Positions 26,615-36,208 are shown, numbered from the stretch's first letter. The stretch: 64,000 nt of DNA from DATCZB01 sp035513215 (GCA_035513215.1 DATKCK010000028.1:1-64000), one strand, 5' to 3'. Notes: generated by a model from the letters alone, not told the origin. Translations and numbers: made by a program.

Positions 26615-27520
26615 ATGATAGCACGGGCGCCAAGAGACAGATTCGCCGAGCGCATCGAACACTATCGGGCCAGAGTCTACGATCGACTCACCGCGGCACT
26701 GACGGATAACGACATGCCGCAACGACTCCGCGAAGCGATGCATTACTCGGTGCTCGGCGAAGGCAAGCGTGTGCGTCCCCTGCTGGCTTACGCTTCCGGT
26801 GAGCTCGGCGCGCTCGATGCCGGCCAGTGCGACGGCATCGCAGCCTCGGTCGAGATGGTCCACGCCTACTCGCTGATTCACGACGACCTGCCCGCCATGG
26901 ATGACGACGACTTGAGGCGCGGCAAGCCCACGACACATCGGGCCTTCGACGAGGCAACGGCGATTCTCGCCGGCGATGCCTTGCAGGCGCTGGCCTTCGA
27001 GGTGCTCTGCGGCGATCCCGCGCTTTGCGCAAGGCCCGCAGCGCAATCCCGGATCATCGGTTGGCTCGCGAGAGCGATCGGGCCTGCTGGCATGGTCGGC
27101 GGGCAGGCGCTCGATCTCGAGGCCGAGAGCCGCAGTCTCGACGAGCCGACACTCGAGGACATTCACCGGCGCAAGACGGGCCAACTGATCCGGGCCGCGA
27201 TCATGATGCCGAGCGAACTCGCGGTGCTTTCGGACGACGCGCGTTCCGCGCTCGACCACTTCGCCCGAGACATCGGCCTCGTGTTCCAGATCCGCGACGA
27301 CCTGCTCGAAGTCGAGCAGGACACATCGACGCTAGGCAAGAGCGCCAGCAGCGACTTCGAGAACAACAAGTCGACTTACCCTTCCGTGCTCGGCATCGAC
27401 GGCGCCCGACGCCGCGCCGACGAAATCTATTCCCGCGCCCTCGAAGCCCTCGACGCCGTGCAAGGCGACGCGAGCGGCCTGAAGTGGGTCGCCGACTTCA
27501 TCCTCCGCCGCTCGCACTAA
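26615..27520 (+). CDS. ispA: Farnesyl diphosphate synthase (polyprenyl synthetase)
   Basis: 301 residues. It condenses DMAPP and IPP to farnesyl diphosphate, the substrate of the squalene synthase that diverges from it. The first aspartate-rich motif DDLPAMDDDDLRRG and second motif FQIRDDLLEVEQD are complete, and the GKRVRPLLAYA and GGQALDLEAE segments match bacterial IspA. The ATG at 26615 is chosen over an in-frame GTG at 26597. Only about 40 bases separate it from the divergent squalene synthase start, so both promoters must overlap or lie inside coding sequence. Confidence 0.95.
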   Translation: MIARAPRDRFAERIEHYRARVYDRLTAALTDNDMPQRLREAMHYSVLGEGKRVRPLLAYASGELGALDAGQCDGIAASVEMVHAYSLIHDDLPAMDDDDLRRGKPTTHRAFDEATAILAGDALQALAFEVLCGDPALCARPAAQSRIIGWLARAIGPAGMVGGQALDLEAESRSLDEPTLEDIHRRKTGQLIRAAIMMPSELAVLSDDARSALDHFARDIGLVFQIRDDLLEVEQDTSTLGKSASSDFENNKSTYPSVLGIDGARRRADEIYSRALEALDAVQGDASGLKWVADFILRRSH

Positions 27521-27533
27521 GCAATGGGGTCGC

Positions 27534-27599
27534 AATGGGGTCAGACCCCTTTCAGGTTGAATGGGGTCTGACCCAACCTGAAAGGGGTCTGACCCCATT
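27534..27599. repeat. Palindromic repeat, copy 2 of the GGGTCAGACCCC family
   Basis: Perfect 25-base arms at 27534-27558 and 27575-27599, beginning AATGGGGTCAGACCCCTTTC, surround a 16-base loop that itself carries GGGGTCTGACCC. It fills the gap between the convergent ispA and apt genes and ends directly at the apt stop codon. The core is shared with copies at 11474 and 45263. Confidence 0.9.
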
Positions 27600-28121
27600 T
27601 TAGAAGCCCATGAGGCATTCGACGTTGTGGCCGTCGAGGCGGTGGCGGCCGTTCAAGTACTTGAGCTCGAGCACGAAGAGGCAGGCAGCAAGCTTGCCGC
27701 CCTGATCTGTGACGAGCTGCGCGACGGCGGCTGCTGTGCCGCCCGTCGCGATGACGTCATCGACGACGAGGTAGCGCCTACCTTTCTCGACGGCATCGGC
27801 GTGCAGCTCGATGCGATCCGTGCCGTACTCGAGATCGTACTCGACGCTCACCGTCTCACGCGGTAGCTTGCCGCGTTTGCGCACGAGATGCATCGGCAGC
27901 TTCAGGCGATAAGCGAGCGCTGCGCCGAAGATGAAGCCGCGCGACTCGATCGCGAGAATCGCATCGGCATCGTGCGCCTTCGCACGCGTTCCGAGAAGCT
28001 CGGTGATGGCCGCGAACGCGGCGGCATTCGAGAGCAGGGGCGTAATGTCCTTGAAGACGATGCCGGGCTTCGGAAAGTCGGGCACGTCCTTGACGAGGCC
28101 TTTGATTTCTTCGGGGCTCAT
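27600..28121 (-). CDS. apt: Adenine phosphoribosyltransferase
   Basis: 173 residues. It salvages adenine to AMP using PRPP. The PRPP-binding motif VVDDVIATGGTAAA, the AIESRGFIFGAALA segment and the N-terminal DFPKPGIVFKDITPLL are diagnostic. The ATG at 28121 gives the normal family length. HpnG, encoded about 2 kb away, would release adenine that this enzyme could recycle; that link is inference. The stop is contiguous with a palindromic repeat. Confidence 0.95.
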   Translation of the reverse strand: MSPEEIKGLVKDVPDFPKPGIVFKDITPLLSNAAAFAAITELLGTRAKAHDADAILAIESRGFIFGAALAYRLKLPMHLVRKRGKLPRETVSVEYDLEYGTDRIELHADAVEKGRRYLVVDDVIATGGTAAAVAQLVTDQGGKLAACLFVLELKYLNGRHRLDGHNVECLMGF

Positions 28122-28200
28122 TGGCGAAGTCCGTTTGCCGGAATGCTGCCGGTGGGCGAGAATATCGCGGTCGGAAAGGAAACGAAACCAGCACTGACTC

Positions 28201-29439
28201 ATGGGATTTTCTCAACGCTTGCTCGGCGGAGCGGTCGGCACGCTCAACGCGGCCGGCCGGATTCTGAGCCGGGCGGGCCTCAAGCACCCGTCTCTCGAGC
28301 GCGAATCGCTGAACGACGCGGCGAGGCGCCGCACCCGGCTCGACGACTTCGGCGACTGCGCCTTCGACGAGGCACTCGCTCGCCTGCTCGAGTCCTACGA
28401 GACGGAGTCGAGACTGACCACGCTCGGCCGCATCAGCGTGCGCGAGCTTGTCGTCAGCCTGCTCGAGAATCTCCTTTATATGGAGCGGGAGCGAAAGCAG
28501 GTCCCGGCCGTCGTCGATGAGCCGATCGTTGCCCCGACCTTCATCATCGGCCTGCCGCGCACGGGAACGACGCTGCTGCACGGCCTCATCAGCGTGGATC
28601 CCGCCAACCGCGTGCCGCGCACCTGGGAGGTCATGTACCCATCACGCTTCCCGAGCACTCCCGAAGGAATGGAGCAGGCGCGGCGGCTGACGGCGACGCG
28701 GCTCGGCTGGGCCAACCGGCTCGCGCCGCAGTTCAGGAAGATTCATCCGATCGGTCCGGATCTGCCGCAGGAATGCATCTCAATCACGGCTCAGATATTC
28801 ATGAGCATACAGTTCCACACGACGCACGACGTGCCGTCCTACGAGGACTGGTTCGAGCGAGATTCACAGGCTCTCGGCTACGCTTTTCACCGGCGACTGC
28901 TTCAGCATCTTCAGATCAGACGGCGCGGCGGCCGGTGGGTGCTCAAGGCGCCCGGGCACCTGTTCGCGCTCGATGCGCTGCTCGCCGAGTACCCGGACGC
29001 GAAAATCATCCAGACGCACCGCGATCCGCTGCGCGTCATGGCCTCGATGGCGAGTCACGCAACGGTCCTGCGGCGGGCGTTCAGCGACCACGTCGATCCG
29101 GAGCAGATCGCCGCCGACTGGAGCCGCCGCTGGAGCGATGCCCTCGTGAGCTTTCTCGCCGTTCGCGACCGCAACGACGACAGCCGGTTTCTCGACATCG
29201 CTTACGACGACATCGAATCGCGTCCGCTCGAGGTCGTCGAGCGCATTTATCGCTTCCTCGACTGGCCCCTGACCGGGCAAGCCAGGGCCGCCATGGAGCG
29301 TTTTCTTGACGACAACCCCAAGAACAAGCATGGTGTCCATCGTTACTCCCTGGCCGAGTACGGTCTCTCGAGCGAAGACGAGCGGGTCCGCTATGCTGAC
29401 TACTGCAAACGATTCGACATCGCCGTACAGGCGGATTGA
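28201..29439 (+). CDS. PAPS-dependent sulfotransferase family protein
   Basis: 412 residues. The 5'-phosphosulfate-binding loop GLPRTGTTLLH is at 117-127, and the later KAPGHLFALDALL and QTHRDPLRVMAS correspond to the 3'-phosphate site of sulfotransferases. The acceptor is unknown; the family sulfates lipids, sugars and small molecules. A long N-terminal extension (1-105) precedes the fold, and it is typical of bacterial members of this size. It diverges from apt with about 80 bases between starts. A link with hopanoid or other lipid sulfation is speculative. Confidence 0.85.
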   Translation: MGFSQRLLGGAVGTLNAAGRILSRAGLKHPSLERESLNDAARRRTRLDDFGDCAFDEALARLLESYETESRLTTLGRISVRELVVSLLENLLYMERERKQVPAVVDEPIVAPTFIIGLPRTGTTLLHGLISVDPANRVPRTWEVMYPSRFPSTPEGMEQARRLTATRLGWANRLAPQFRKIHPIGPDLPQECISITAQIFMSIQFHTTHDVPSYEDWFERDSQALGYAFHRRLLQHLQIRRRGGRWVLKAPGHLFALDALLAEYPDAKIIQTHRDPLRVMASMASHATVLRRAFSDHVDPEQIAADWSRRWSDALVSFLAVRDRNDDSRFLDIAYDDIESRPLEVVERIYRFLDWPLTGQARAAMERFLDDNPKNKHGVHRYSLAEYGLSSEDERVRYADYCKRFDIAVQAD

Positions 29440-29454
29440 CCGGAGGCCGCCACG

Positions 29455-29799
29455 ATGGATCAATACGAAGAAATCCGCGCGCAGCTGCTTGCCAAGCGGA
29501 CGGAGCTGAACCACCGGCTCGAGAACATCAAGAGCAACCTCACTCGTGGACGCAGTGCGGACTCTCAGGAACAGGCGCAGGAGCTCGAGAACGCCGAGGT
29601 CGTCGACGCGCTCGGTAACGAGGCGAGACTCGAGCTGCGCCTGATCGCGAAGGCGCTCGACCAGATCAAGAACGACACCTATGGCGATTGCGTCGACTGC
29701 GGCAAGACGATACCGCCGGCGAGGCTCGATGCACACCCGTTCGCGGAACGATGCATCGACTGCGCGACGCAGGCCGAAGAACGGGGCAAGCGACTCTAA
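29455..29799 (+). CDS. TraR/DksA family zinc-finger protein
   Basis: 114 residues. A coiled-coil N-terminal half (about 5-70) is followed by a C4 zinc finger with Cys79, Cys82, Cys100 and Cys103. This is the layout of DksA/TraR proteins that enter the RNA polymerase secondary channel. It is shorter than DksA proper (about 150 residues), and whether it carries the coiled-coil-tip acidic pair is unclear. It lies 15 bases after the sulfotransferase gene, so it may be co-transcribed, and it ends 6 bases from the convergent oxidoreductase gene. Confidence 0.9.
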   Translation: MDQYEEIRAQLLAKRTELNHRLENIKSNLTRGRSADSQEQAQELENAEVVDALGNEARLELRLIAKALDQIKNDTYGDCVDCGKTIPPARLDAHPFAERCIDCATQAEERGKRL

Positions 29800-29805
29800 G
29801 TCGGA

Positions 29806-32800
29806 TCAGGCGGCGCTGGCCCGAGCCTCCGAGCTGGCGCGAGACGGCGCCATCTGCCAGCGTGAGCGCAACTGATCGAGCCTCTGGCGGTATTGCGCGA
29901 CGGATTGTTCCTTGATCGGGCCGTAACCGCGGATCGACTCGGCGAGCCCCAGCATCTCCACCGCCAGCTCGTGCCTTGCCGCGTCGAGCCCGGACAGAAC
30001 CTCATCCATCAGTTGCTCGTACTCGGTAATGAGCTCGCGCTCCATGCGCCTTTCCCGCGTACGCCCGAACGGGTCGAGGCGAGTGCCGCGCAGGCGCTTG
30101 AGCTTTGCGAGCAACCGCAGAATCGGAAGCATCCAGCCGCCGAACTCGTACTTCCTCGGCCGCCCGGTCTCGGGGTCGATCGACGCGAACACGGGCGGCG
30201 AGAAATGAAACCGCAGCTTGAAGCCCTTGCCGAAATTCCGTCTCAGGCTCGGCAGGAAGTCTCCCGTCGTGTGCAGCCGTGCGACCTCGTACTCGTCCTT
30301 GTAGGCGAGCAGCTTGAAGTACGCCTTCGCTGCGGCAACCGTGAGCGCCGTGGCGTCGCCCGCGACTTCTCGCTCCCTGGCCGCGACTTTGTCGATGCGA
30401 TCGCGGTAACGCGATGCGTAAGCCTCGTCCTGGTAGTCGACGAGGAAAGCCCGGCGATGCTCGATCAGGTCCTCGGCCGAGCTCGGCGCCGCCGCCGGGT
30501 CAGCGCCCTGGGCCAGCGCGTGCACACGCTCGGGCTCGGCCGCGGTATACCGGCCCCAGTCGAACGTCCGCTTGTTCATTTCGACGTTGCGCCCGAAAAG
30601 CTCGAGCGCACGGTATAGCGCGACGCTCGACAGTGGAATCAGACCCTTCTGAAAGGCGAAGCCGAGCAGAAACACGTTCGCCGCGATGCTGTCGCCGAGC
30701 AGGGCCGAGGCGAGCCGCGTGGCGTCGAGCGTTGCGAGCCCGTCGGGCCGGCTGTGCCGACGCAGCTCGTTGAGCATGCTCGCGACCGGGTAGTCCATGT
30801 CGGGCTCCCAGATGAACCTCGGCGGCATCTCCTCGTGAGTGTTGACGACGACGGACGAGCGCCGGGCGGAGAGCATCGCCAGCGGCTCCTGATCGGTCGC
30901 AATCATCAGATCAGCGCCGAGCAGAAGATCGACCTGACCATGCGGAATGCGCATTCCGTGAACGCGGTCGCGCTCCGAGGCGATACGGACATGCGAGAGC
31001 ACGGCGCCGAATTTTTGCGCGAGACCGGTCTGATCGAGCTGCAGCACGAACTTGCCTTCGAGATGCGCTGCGAGACCGATCAGGCCGCTCGCCGTGACGA
31101 CGCCGGTGCCGCCGACGCCCGCGATCAGAATGTTGTATGCCGCGCCAATATCGGCGATCTCGGGCTCCGGCAGCTCGGGCAGCTCCCGCGTGGCGAGCGC
31201 GCTCGTCGGCGTGCGGCTCGCGCCGACGAGCGAGACGAAGCTCGGACAAAATCCTTCGAGGCAACTGAAGTCCTGATTGCAGGAGCCCTGATTGATGCGC
31301 CGCTTGCGCCCGAGCTCGGTCTCGAGCGCCATGACCGACAGGCAGTTGGATTGCAGATTGCAGTCACCGCAGCCCTCGCAGACGAGCTCGTTGATCACGA
31401 CACGCCGATCGGGATACGGAATCTGGCCGCGCTTGCGCTTTCGATGCAGCTCCGCAGCGCAGGTCTGATCGTAGATCAGCGCCGAGACGCCCGGCGCTTC
31501 GCGCAGCTCCCGCTGCAGGCTGTCGAGATGGTGCCGGTGATGCACCGTGACGAAATCGGGCAACCCGATCCTCGACGAGTGCTTCTCGGGATGGTCGCTG
31601 ACGATGGCGATCGGCTTCACGCCCTCGGCCGCGAGCTGCTGCGCGACGCGCGCAACGGTCAGGTTGCCTTCGACGACCTGGCCTCCCGTCATTGCGACCG
31701 CATCGTTATAGAGAATCTTGTAGGTCATGTTGACGCCAGCCGCGACGGCCGCGCGAATGGCCAGGATGCCCGAGTGGGCGTAAGTGCCGTCGCCGATGTT
31801 CTGGAAGACGTGCCGGGTCTCGGTAAACGGCGCCTGGCCGATCCAGGTCGCGCCCTCGCCGCCCATCTGGGTGTAGGTTACGGTATCGCGGTCCATCCAG
31901 GCCGCCATGAAGTGACAGCCGATGCCGGCGATGGCGCGGCTGCCTTCGGGAACGCGCGTCGACGTGTTGTGCGGACAGCCGGAGCAGAAATGCGGCTTGC
32001 GCTCGGCGTCCGTGATCCGGGCGGCAAAATACTTTTCCTGCACCTCCAGGAACCTGACCCGCTGATCGACGTCGTCGCTCGAATAGAAACGGCGCATGCG
32101 GTTCGCCAATACGCGGGCGATGCGAGCGGGCGTCAGCTCGCCGGCCGACGGCAACAGCCACTCGCCGTCCTCGTCGCGCTTGCCGATGATCAGCGGCCTG
32201 AGCTTGGCCTGCCAGTTGTAGAGCTGCTCCTTGAGCTGGCTCTCGATGACGCCGCGCTTTTCCTCGACGACGATGATCTCGTCGAGACCTTCGGCGAACT
32301 CGCGAATGCTCTGCGGCTCGAGCGGCCAGCTCATGCCGACCTTGAAGATTCTGATGCCGATATCAGAAGCCCTGGCGCGATCGATGCCGAGATCCTCGAG
32401 CGCCTGGAGCACGTCGAGATGCGCCTTGCCCGTCGTGACGATCCCGAGATGGGGCTTGTCGGAATCCACGATCACGCGATTGAGCCGATTGACCCTCGCG
32501 AACTCGACGGCCGCGCGGAGCTTGTGGTGCTGGAGCCTGAATTCCTGGTCGTTCGGAGGATCGGGCCAGCGAATGTTGAGCCCTCCGGGCGGCATGTCGA
32601 ACTGCGGCGTGAGTATCCGAAGCTCGTCCTGATCGAGAACGATCGTCTGCGTCGCGTCGGCCGTCTCCTGAATGACCTTGAAGCCGACCCAGCAGCCGCT
32701 GAAGCGGGACAAGGCGTAGCCGTAGAGGCCGAGATCGACGACTTCCTGGATATCGGCGGGATTCAGCACCGGCATCATCGCGTCGATGAAGCTGTATTCG

Positions 32801-33279
32801 CTTTGCTGCGGCAGCGACGACGACTTGCAGGTATGGTCGTCGCCCGCGGCGACGATCACCCCGCCGTGAGCCGAGGTGCCGGCATAGTTGCCGTGCTTGA
32901 ATGCGTCACCGGAGCGGTCGACGCCGGGCCCCTTGCCATACCAGAGGGCGAAGACGCCGTCGAACTTCGCGCCTTCGAACAGATTCGTCTGCTGGCTGCC
33001 CCAGATGGACGTCGCGGCCAGGTCCTCATTGAGGCCCGGCTGGAAACGGATGTTGGCCGCGTCGAGGTACTGCTGCGCCCGCCAGAGCTCCTTGTCGAGG
33101 CCGCCGAGCGGGGAGCCGCGGTAGCCCGAGACGAACCCGGCCGTGTTGAGGCCGGCACGGACATCGCGCTGCTGTTGCGCCAGCAGCAGGCGCACGAGCG
33201 CCTGCAGCCCGGTGATGTATAAGGTGTCCGATTCGAAGCGGTAGCACTCGTCGAGGCGACTGATTTCCCGTAACTGCAT
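29806..33279 (-). CDS. Indolepyruvate:ferredoxin oxidoreductase family protein, fused subunits
   Basis: 1157 residues, a single-chain form of the IorA/IorB-type 2-oxoacid oxidoreductase that uses thiamine diphosphate and iron-sulfur clusters. The N-terminal pyrimidine-binding domain starts near SGYRGSPLGGLDKEL. A cysteine site CSGCPHNTS precedes the TPP-binding region (GIGCHFMAAWMD, then GGEGATWIGQAPF). The ferredoxin-like part CEGCGDCNLQSNC follows, and the gamma domain begins near AGVGGTGVVTASG. Such enzymes oxidise aryl pyruvates or branched 2-oxoacids to acyl-CoA. It stands alone, leftward, convergent with the DksA-like gene. Confidence 0.9.
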   Translation of the reverse strand: MQLREISRLDECYRFESDTLYITGLQALVRLLLAQQQRDVRAGLNTAGFVSGYRGSPLGGLDKELWRAQQYLDAANIRFQPGLNEDLAATSIWGSQQTNLFEGAKFDGVFALWYGKGPGVDRSGDAFKHGNYAGTSAHGGVIVAAGDDHTCKSSSLPQQSEYSFIDAMMPVLNPADIQEVVDLGLYGYALSRFSGCWVGFKVIQETADATQTIVLDQDELRILTPQFDMPPGGLNIRWPDPPNDQEFRLQHHKLRAAVEFARVNRLNRVIVDSDKPHLGIVTTGKAHLDVLQALEDLGIDRARASDIGIRIFKVGMSWPLEPQSIREFAEGLDEIIVVEEKRGVIESQLKEQLYNWQAKLRPLIIGKRDEDGEWLLPSAGELTPARIARVLANRMRRFYSSDDVDQRVRFLEVQEKYFAARITDAERKPHFCSGCPHNTSTRVPEGSRAIAGIGCHFMAAWMDRDTVTYTQMGGEGATWIGQAPFTETRHVFQNIGDGTYAHSGILAIRAAVAAGVNMTYKILYNDAVAMTGGQVVEGNLTVARVAQQLAAEGVKPIAIVSDHPEKHSSRIGLPDFVTVHHRHHLDSLQRELREAPGVSALIYDQTCAAELHRKRKRGQIPYPDRRVVINELVCEGCGDCNLQSNCLSVMALETELGRKRRINQGSCNQDFSCLEGFCPSFVSLVGASRTPTSALATRELPELPEPEIADIGAAYNILIAGVGGTGVVTASGLIGLAAHLEGKFVLQLDQTGLAQKFGAVLSHVRIASERDRVHGMRIPHGQVDLLLGADLMIATDQEPLAMLSARRSSVVVNTHEEMPPRFIWEPDMDYPVASMLNELRRHSRPDGLATLDATRLASALLGDSIAANVFLLGFAFQKGLIPLSSVALYRALELFGRNVEMNKRTFDWGRYTAAEPERVHALAQGADPAAAPSSAEDLIEHRRAFLVDYQDEAYASRYRDRIDKVAAREREVAGDATALTVAAAKAYFKLLAYKDEYEVARLHTTGDFLPSLRRNFGKGFKLRFHFSPPVFASIDPETGRPRKYEFGGWMLPILRLLAKLKRLRGTRLDPFGRTRERRMERELITEYEQLMDEVLSGLDAARHELAVEMLGLAESIRGYGPIKEQSVAQYRQRLDQLRSRWQMAPSRASSEARASAA

Positions 33280-33399
33280 TCAAACACTCTCTGGCCAAAC
33301 GCTGAACAGCGGCGTTGCCCGGCGACATTATAGGACCTCGACGTGCTCGCGCCGAGTTGGGAGAATCGGACGATCGGGTAACGCCCGCCCACGCCAGCC

Positions 33400-34977
33400 A
33401 TGCCGCAAATCCAACCGATCATCAGACTCGATCACGTCGATGTCGACGTCGACGGTGAGCGCATCCTGCGCGATCTCGATTTCGCGATCATGCCGGGCCG
33501 GCATTTGGGGGTGGTCGGCGCCAACGGCAGCGGCAAGTCGACGCTGCTCGCCCTGCTCGCGGGCCGGCGCTGGCCCGCACCGGGGCGGGGCTCGCGCGTC
33601 TACGACTTCGGCGCGGGCCCGGAGCGCGACGCCGTGACGGCGCGCGAGCGCGTCGCGCTACTCGGCCATGAGCTGCAGGACGCCTACGCGGCCCGCGGCT
33701 GGAACTATCGCGCGCGGGACGTCGTGCACTCCGGCCTCACCCGCACCGACGTTCCGCTGCGGCGCCGGAGCGCGGCCTCGCAAAGACAGGCCGACGCCCT
33801 GCTCGCCGGCATGGGACTCGGCGATCTCGCCGAGCGCCGGTTCCTCGAGCTCTCGCGCGGTGAGCAGCGCCGCGTCCTGATCGCACGCAGCCTGGCCTTC
33901 GAGCCGGCGATGCTATTGCTCGATGAGCCTGCCGGCGGACTCGACGCGTCGTCGCGCGCCGCGCTCGAGGAGACGCTCGCGCTCGCGGCCGGCAGAACGA
34001 CGCTCGTTGCGGCCGGTCACGGCATCGAGGAATTGCCGCGCGTCGTCACGAATGTTGCGCGGCTCGAGGGCGGTCGACTGCTGAGCGGCGATGCGCCGCC
34101 GCGCACCGAACCCGCCGCGGCTGCCGACCAGTTCCGTGCCGTCGATGCACCCTTGGAAGCCGGCGCGGGGCGCGCGGACGATGGCCCGGCGGGCGCAGCG
34201 GGCAGCACGTCGCTCGCCGAACGGAATCGCCCCGGGCAGGATCAGCGCATGATCGCGCTCGAAGCCGCCAGCGTCTGGCTCGGGGGGCGCGAGATCCTGC
34301 ACGCGCTCGACTGGGAGCTCAGGCGCGGCGAGCACTGGCTCGTCGAAGGCGAGAACGGTGCCGGCAAGAGCACGCTGCTCAAGCTCTTGCACGGTGAGCT
34401 CCGGCCGGCCCGGGGTGGCTCGATCTCCTGGCCCGGCCTCGGCGACCCACGCGATGTCTGGACGCTGCGCCGGCGGATCGCGCTCGTCTCTGCCGAGCTT
34501 CAGGCCCGCTACCGCTTGCCGACGCGCGTGTTCGATGCCGTCGGATCGGGCTTTCATTCGAGCATCGGACTGACGCGGCCTTTGACGGCAGCGCAACGCG
34601 AGCACATCGGCACGCTGCTCGATGCCTTCGAGCTCGAGACCTTGAGCCGGCGCCTCTTATCGACGCTGTCCTATGGGCAGCGCCACCGCGCGCGGATCGC
34701 GCGCACGCTCGTCACGGGCCCGGCGATCGTGCTGCTCGATGAGCCCTGGGAGGGCCTCGACAGCGCAACCCGCGAGCTCGTCGCCGCCGAGCTCGCCAGG
34801 CGCATGGCGGCCGGCACTCAGGTGATCTGCGTGTCCCACACAGGTCCGAAGAAGCTCGCGCTCGATCGGACGCTGAGGCTCGAGGCTGGCCGCATCGTCA
34901 ATGCCGGTGACAGCGCCGCACCTCGCGGAAATTCAACCAGTGCGCCGCTGCAAGCAGCAGGCTCCCCACCACGCTGA
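33400..34977 (+). CDS. Tandem ABC ATPase (ModF/PhrA-like)
   Basis: 525 residues with two complete ATPase domains and no membrane segments. Domain 1 has GANGSGKSTL, LSRGEQRRVLIAR and LLLDEPAGGLD; domain 2 has GENGAGKSTLL, LSYGQRHRARIAR and VLLDEPWEGLD. An Ala/Gly/Pro-rich linker (about residues 225-280) joins them. This resembles the ModF-like double ATPases of unclear function. It diverges from the oxidoreductase gene; its 3' end overlaps the convergent MerC-like gene by 80 bases. Confidence 0.82.
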   Translation: MPQIQPIIRLDHVDVDVDGERILRDLDFAIMPGRHLGVVGANGSGKSTLLALLAGRRWPAPGRGSRVYDFGAGPERDAVTARERVALLGHELQDAYAARGWNYRARDVVHSGLTRTDVPLRRRSAASQRQADALLAGMGLGDLAERRFLELSRGEQRRVLIARSLAFEPAMLLLDEPAGGLDASSRAALEETLALAAGRTTLVAAGHGIEELPRVVTNVARLEGGRLLSGDAPPRTEPAAAADQFRAVDAPLEAGAGRADDGPAGAAGSTSLAERNRPGQDQRMIALEAASVWLGGREILHALDWELRRGEHWLVEGENGAGKSTLLKLLHGELRPARGGSISWPGLGDPRDVWTLRRRIALVSAELQARYRLPTRVFDAVGSGFHSSIGLTRPLTAAQREHIGTLLDAFELETLSRRLLSTLSYGQRHRARIARTLVTGPAIVLLDEPWEGLDSATRELVAAELARRMAAGTQVICVSHTGPKKLALDRTLRLEAGRIVNAGDSAAPRGNSTSAPLQAAGSPPR

Positions 34978-35284
34978 GCGTGACCTCCAACGCTTCGCTC
35001 CAGTTCTCGTGGCCGTAGATCGCTGCCGCGGCAAGAACGATGATGCCGACGGTCCCGAGGACGACGAGCCCGGCCCGGCGGTGCAGCCGATAGCCGAGCA
35101 CGAAGCCAAGCAGGCTCGTCGGCACGACGAGCCACAGCATAACCCCATGAAAATGCTCACTATCTCCGAAGGACAGCGCCACGATGGGGAGCAAGGCGAC
35201 GAGCAGGGGGACGGCCAGGCAATGGACGATGCAAATGGCCGAGAGCGCGATCGCGACCCGGTCGAAATGCCTGGAAAGCTGCAT
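34898..35284 (-). CDS. MerC-domain membrane protein
   Basis: 128 residues with four likely membrane helices and the MerC hallmark AICIVHCLAVPLLVAL. MerC proteins were described as mercury uptake proteins, but chromosomal relatives like this occur widely without other mer genes, so the transported ion is unknown. The start at 35284 places the conserved helix near the N-terminus. The C-terminal end overlaps the tandem ABC gene on the other strand. A 168-base gap upstream (35285-35452) contains the divergent start regions, with no further gene seen. Confidence 0.82.
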   Translation of the reverse strand: MQLSRHFDRVAIALSAICIVHCLAVPLLVALLPIVALSFGDSEHFHGVMLWLVVPTSLLGFVLGYRLHRRAGLVVLGTVGIIVLAAAAIYGHENWSEALEVTLSVVGSLLLAAAHWLNFREVRRCHRH

Positions 35285-35452
35285 CGGATGCCTTATTGCT
35301 CGATGATCCGGAACCGGCTGCGGCCGGGGCGGCGAGCATACCCCACTTGGTGCAAGCGAGGCAGCCGGCTGGTATTGTGACTTATGTCGCACTGCTTGCC
35401 ATCGCGGTGTGCCACGATGGTCTTACTCGACGAATCACGGAGTTCAAGGAAC

Positions 35453-36073
35453 ATGAAGCGGATCATCGCGCTGGTGATGTTGCTGCCCTCGGTAGCCCTG
35501 ACCCAGGAAGACAGTCAGATCAGCTACGACTGGTTTGATCTCAGTTACTATCGAACGGACTGGGATTCAGGCGCTATCGAAACCGACGGCACGGGCTGGG
35601 CCGGCCGATTCTCGATCGGCATTCGCGAGCACGTCTATCTCGGCGGCGAGTACCGCAACTGGGAAGCCGACGGCATAGCCGACGGATCCACGTATAAGCG
35701 CTTCGGCTTCGGTGTCCACCGCGGCATCGGCGATCGATGGAGCATCTTCGGCGAGGCCGGGTTCACGTCGCTCGATCTCGATCTCGGCGCGGGCAACATC
35801 GAGGACGACCCTGCCTATTTCGCGGCCGGCGTCCGCTGGTACGTCGCCGACGGATACGAGCTTCGCCTGAGCGGTGAGTTCACGGAAGCGGGCAGAGGCA
35901 CGCCCGTGGGCCGGGGCGAGGCGGCTGTCACTTTCGGCGGCGACATGTATATCACGGACGCCGTCGCGATCACGATCGAGGCCACCGAGAACGACGACCA
36001 CACGACGAGTTTCCTGATCGGCTTCCGTATCTATCACAAGAAGGATACGTCGGGGCTCAGACAGCGGCGTTAG
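35453..36073 (+). CDS. Outer-membrane beta-barrel protein
   Basis: 206 residues. A signal peptide (MKRIIALVMLLPSVAL) is followed by alternating hydrophobic strands with aromatic girdle residues, such as YDWFDLSYYRTDW and VYLGGEYRNWEADG, ending in FLIGFRIYHKKD. This is typical of 8-stranded OmpA/OmpX-like barrels or PF13505-type proteins. No function is assigned. An AAGGA ribosome site precedes the ATG. It ends 80 bases before a bidirectional terminator shared with amtB. Confidence 0.75.
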   Translation: MKRIIALVMLLPSVALTQEDSQISYDWFDLSYYRTDWDSGAIETDGTGWAGRFSIGIREHVYLGGEYRNWEADGIADGSTYKRFGFGVHRGIGDRWSIFGEAGFTSLDLDLGAGNIEDDPAYFAAGVRWYVADGYELRLSGEFTEAGRGTPVGRGEAAVTFGGDMYITDAVAITIEATENDDHTTSFLIGFRIYHKKDTSGLRQRR

Positions 36074-36154
36074 TCGAACGCCCAGATTCCGGACGAGGAT
36101 CTCCCGGACCGGTTGCACCCTGCGTCAGCGCGGGCTGGCCCCCATCCCGCAAAA

Positions 36155-36183
36155 AAAACGCCGCGACAACGTCGCGGCGTTTT
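36155..36183. terminator. Bidirectional intrinsic terminator
   Basis: AAAACGCCGCGAC-AAC-GTCGCGGCGTTTT gives a 13-bp stem with a 3-base loop, flanked by T-runs in both directions (TTTTGTTTTT on plus, eight Ts on minus). It sits between the convergent barrel gene and amtB and can end both transcripts. Confidence 0.92.
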
Positions 36184-36208
36184 GTTTTTGCCGGAAAGGA
36201 TGCGAATC

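Noticed and set aside
30754..33222. 822-codon plus-strand frame opposite the indolepyruvate oxidoreductase gene
   Set aside because: Antisense shadow; the minus strand has cysteine clusters and TPP motifs.
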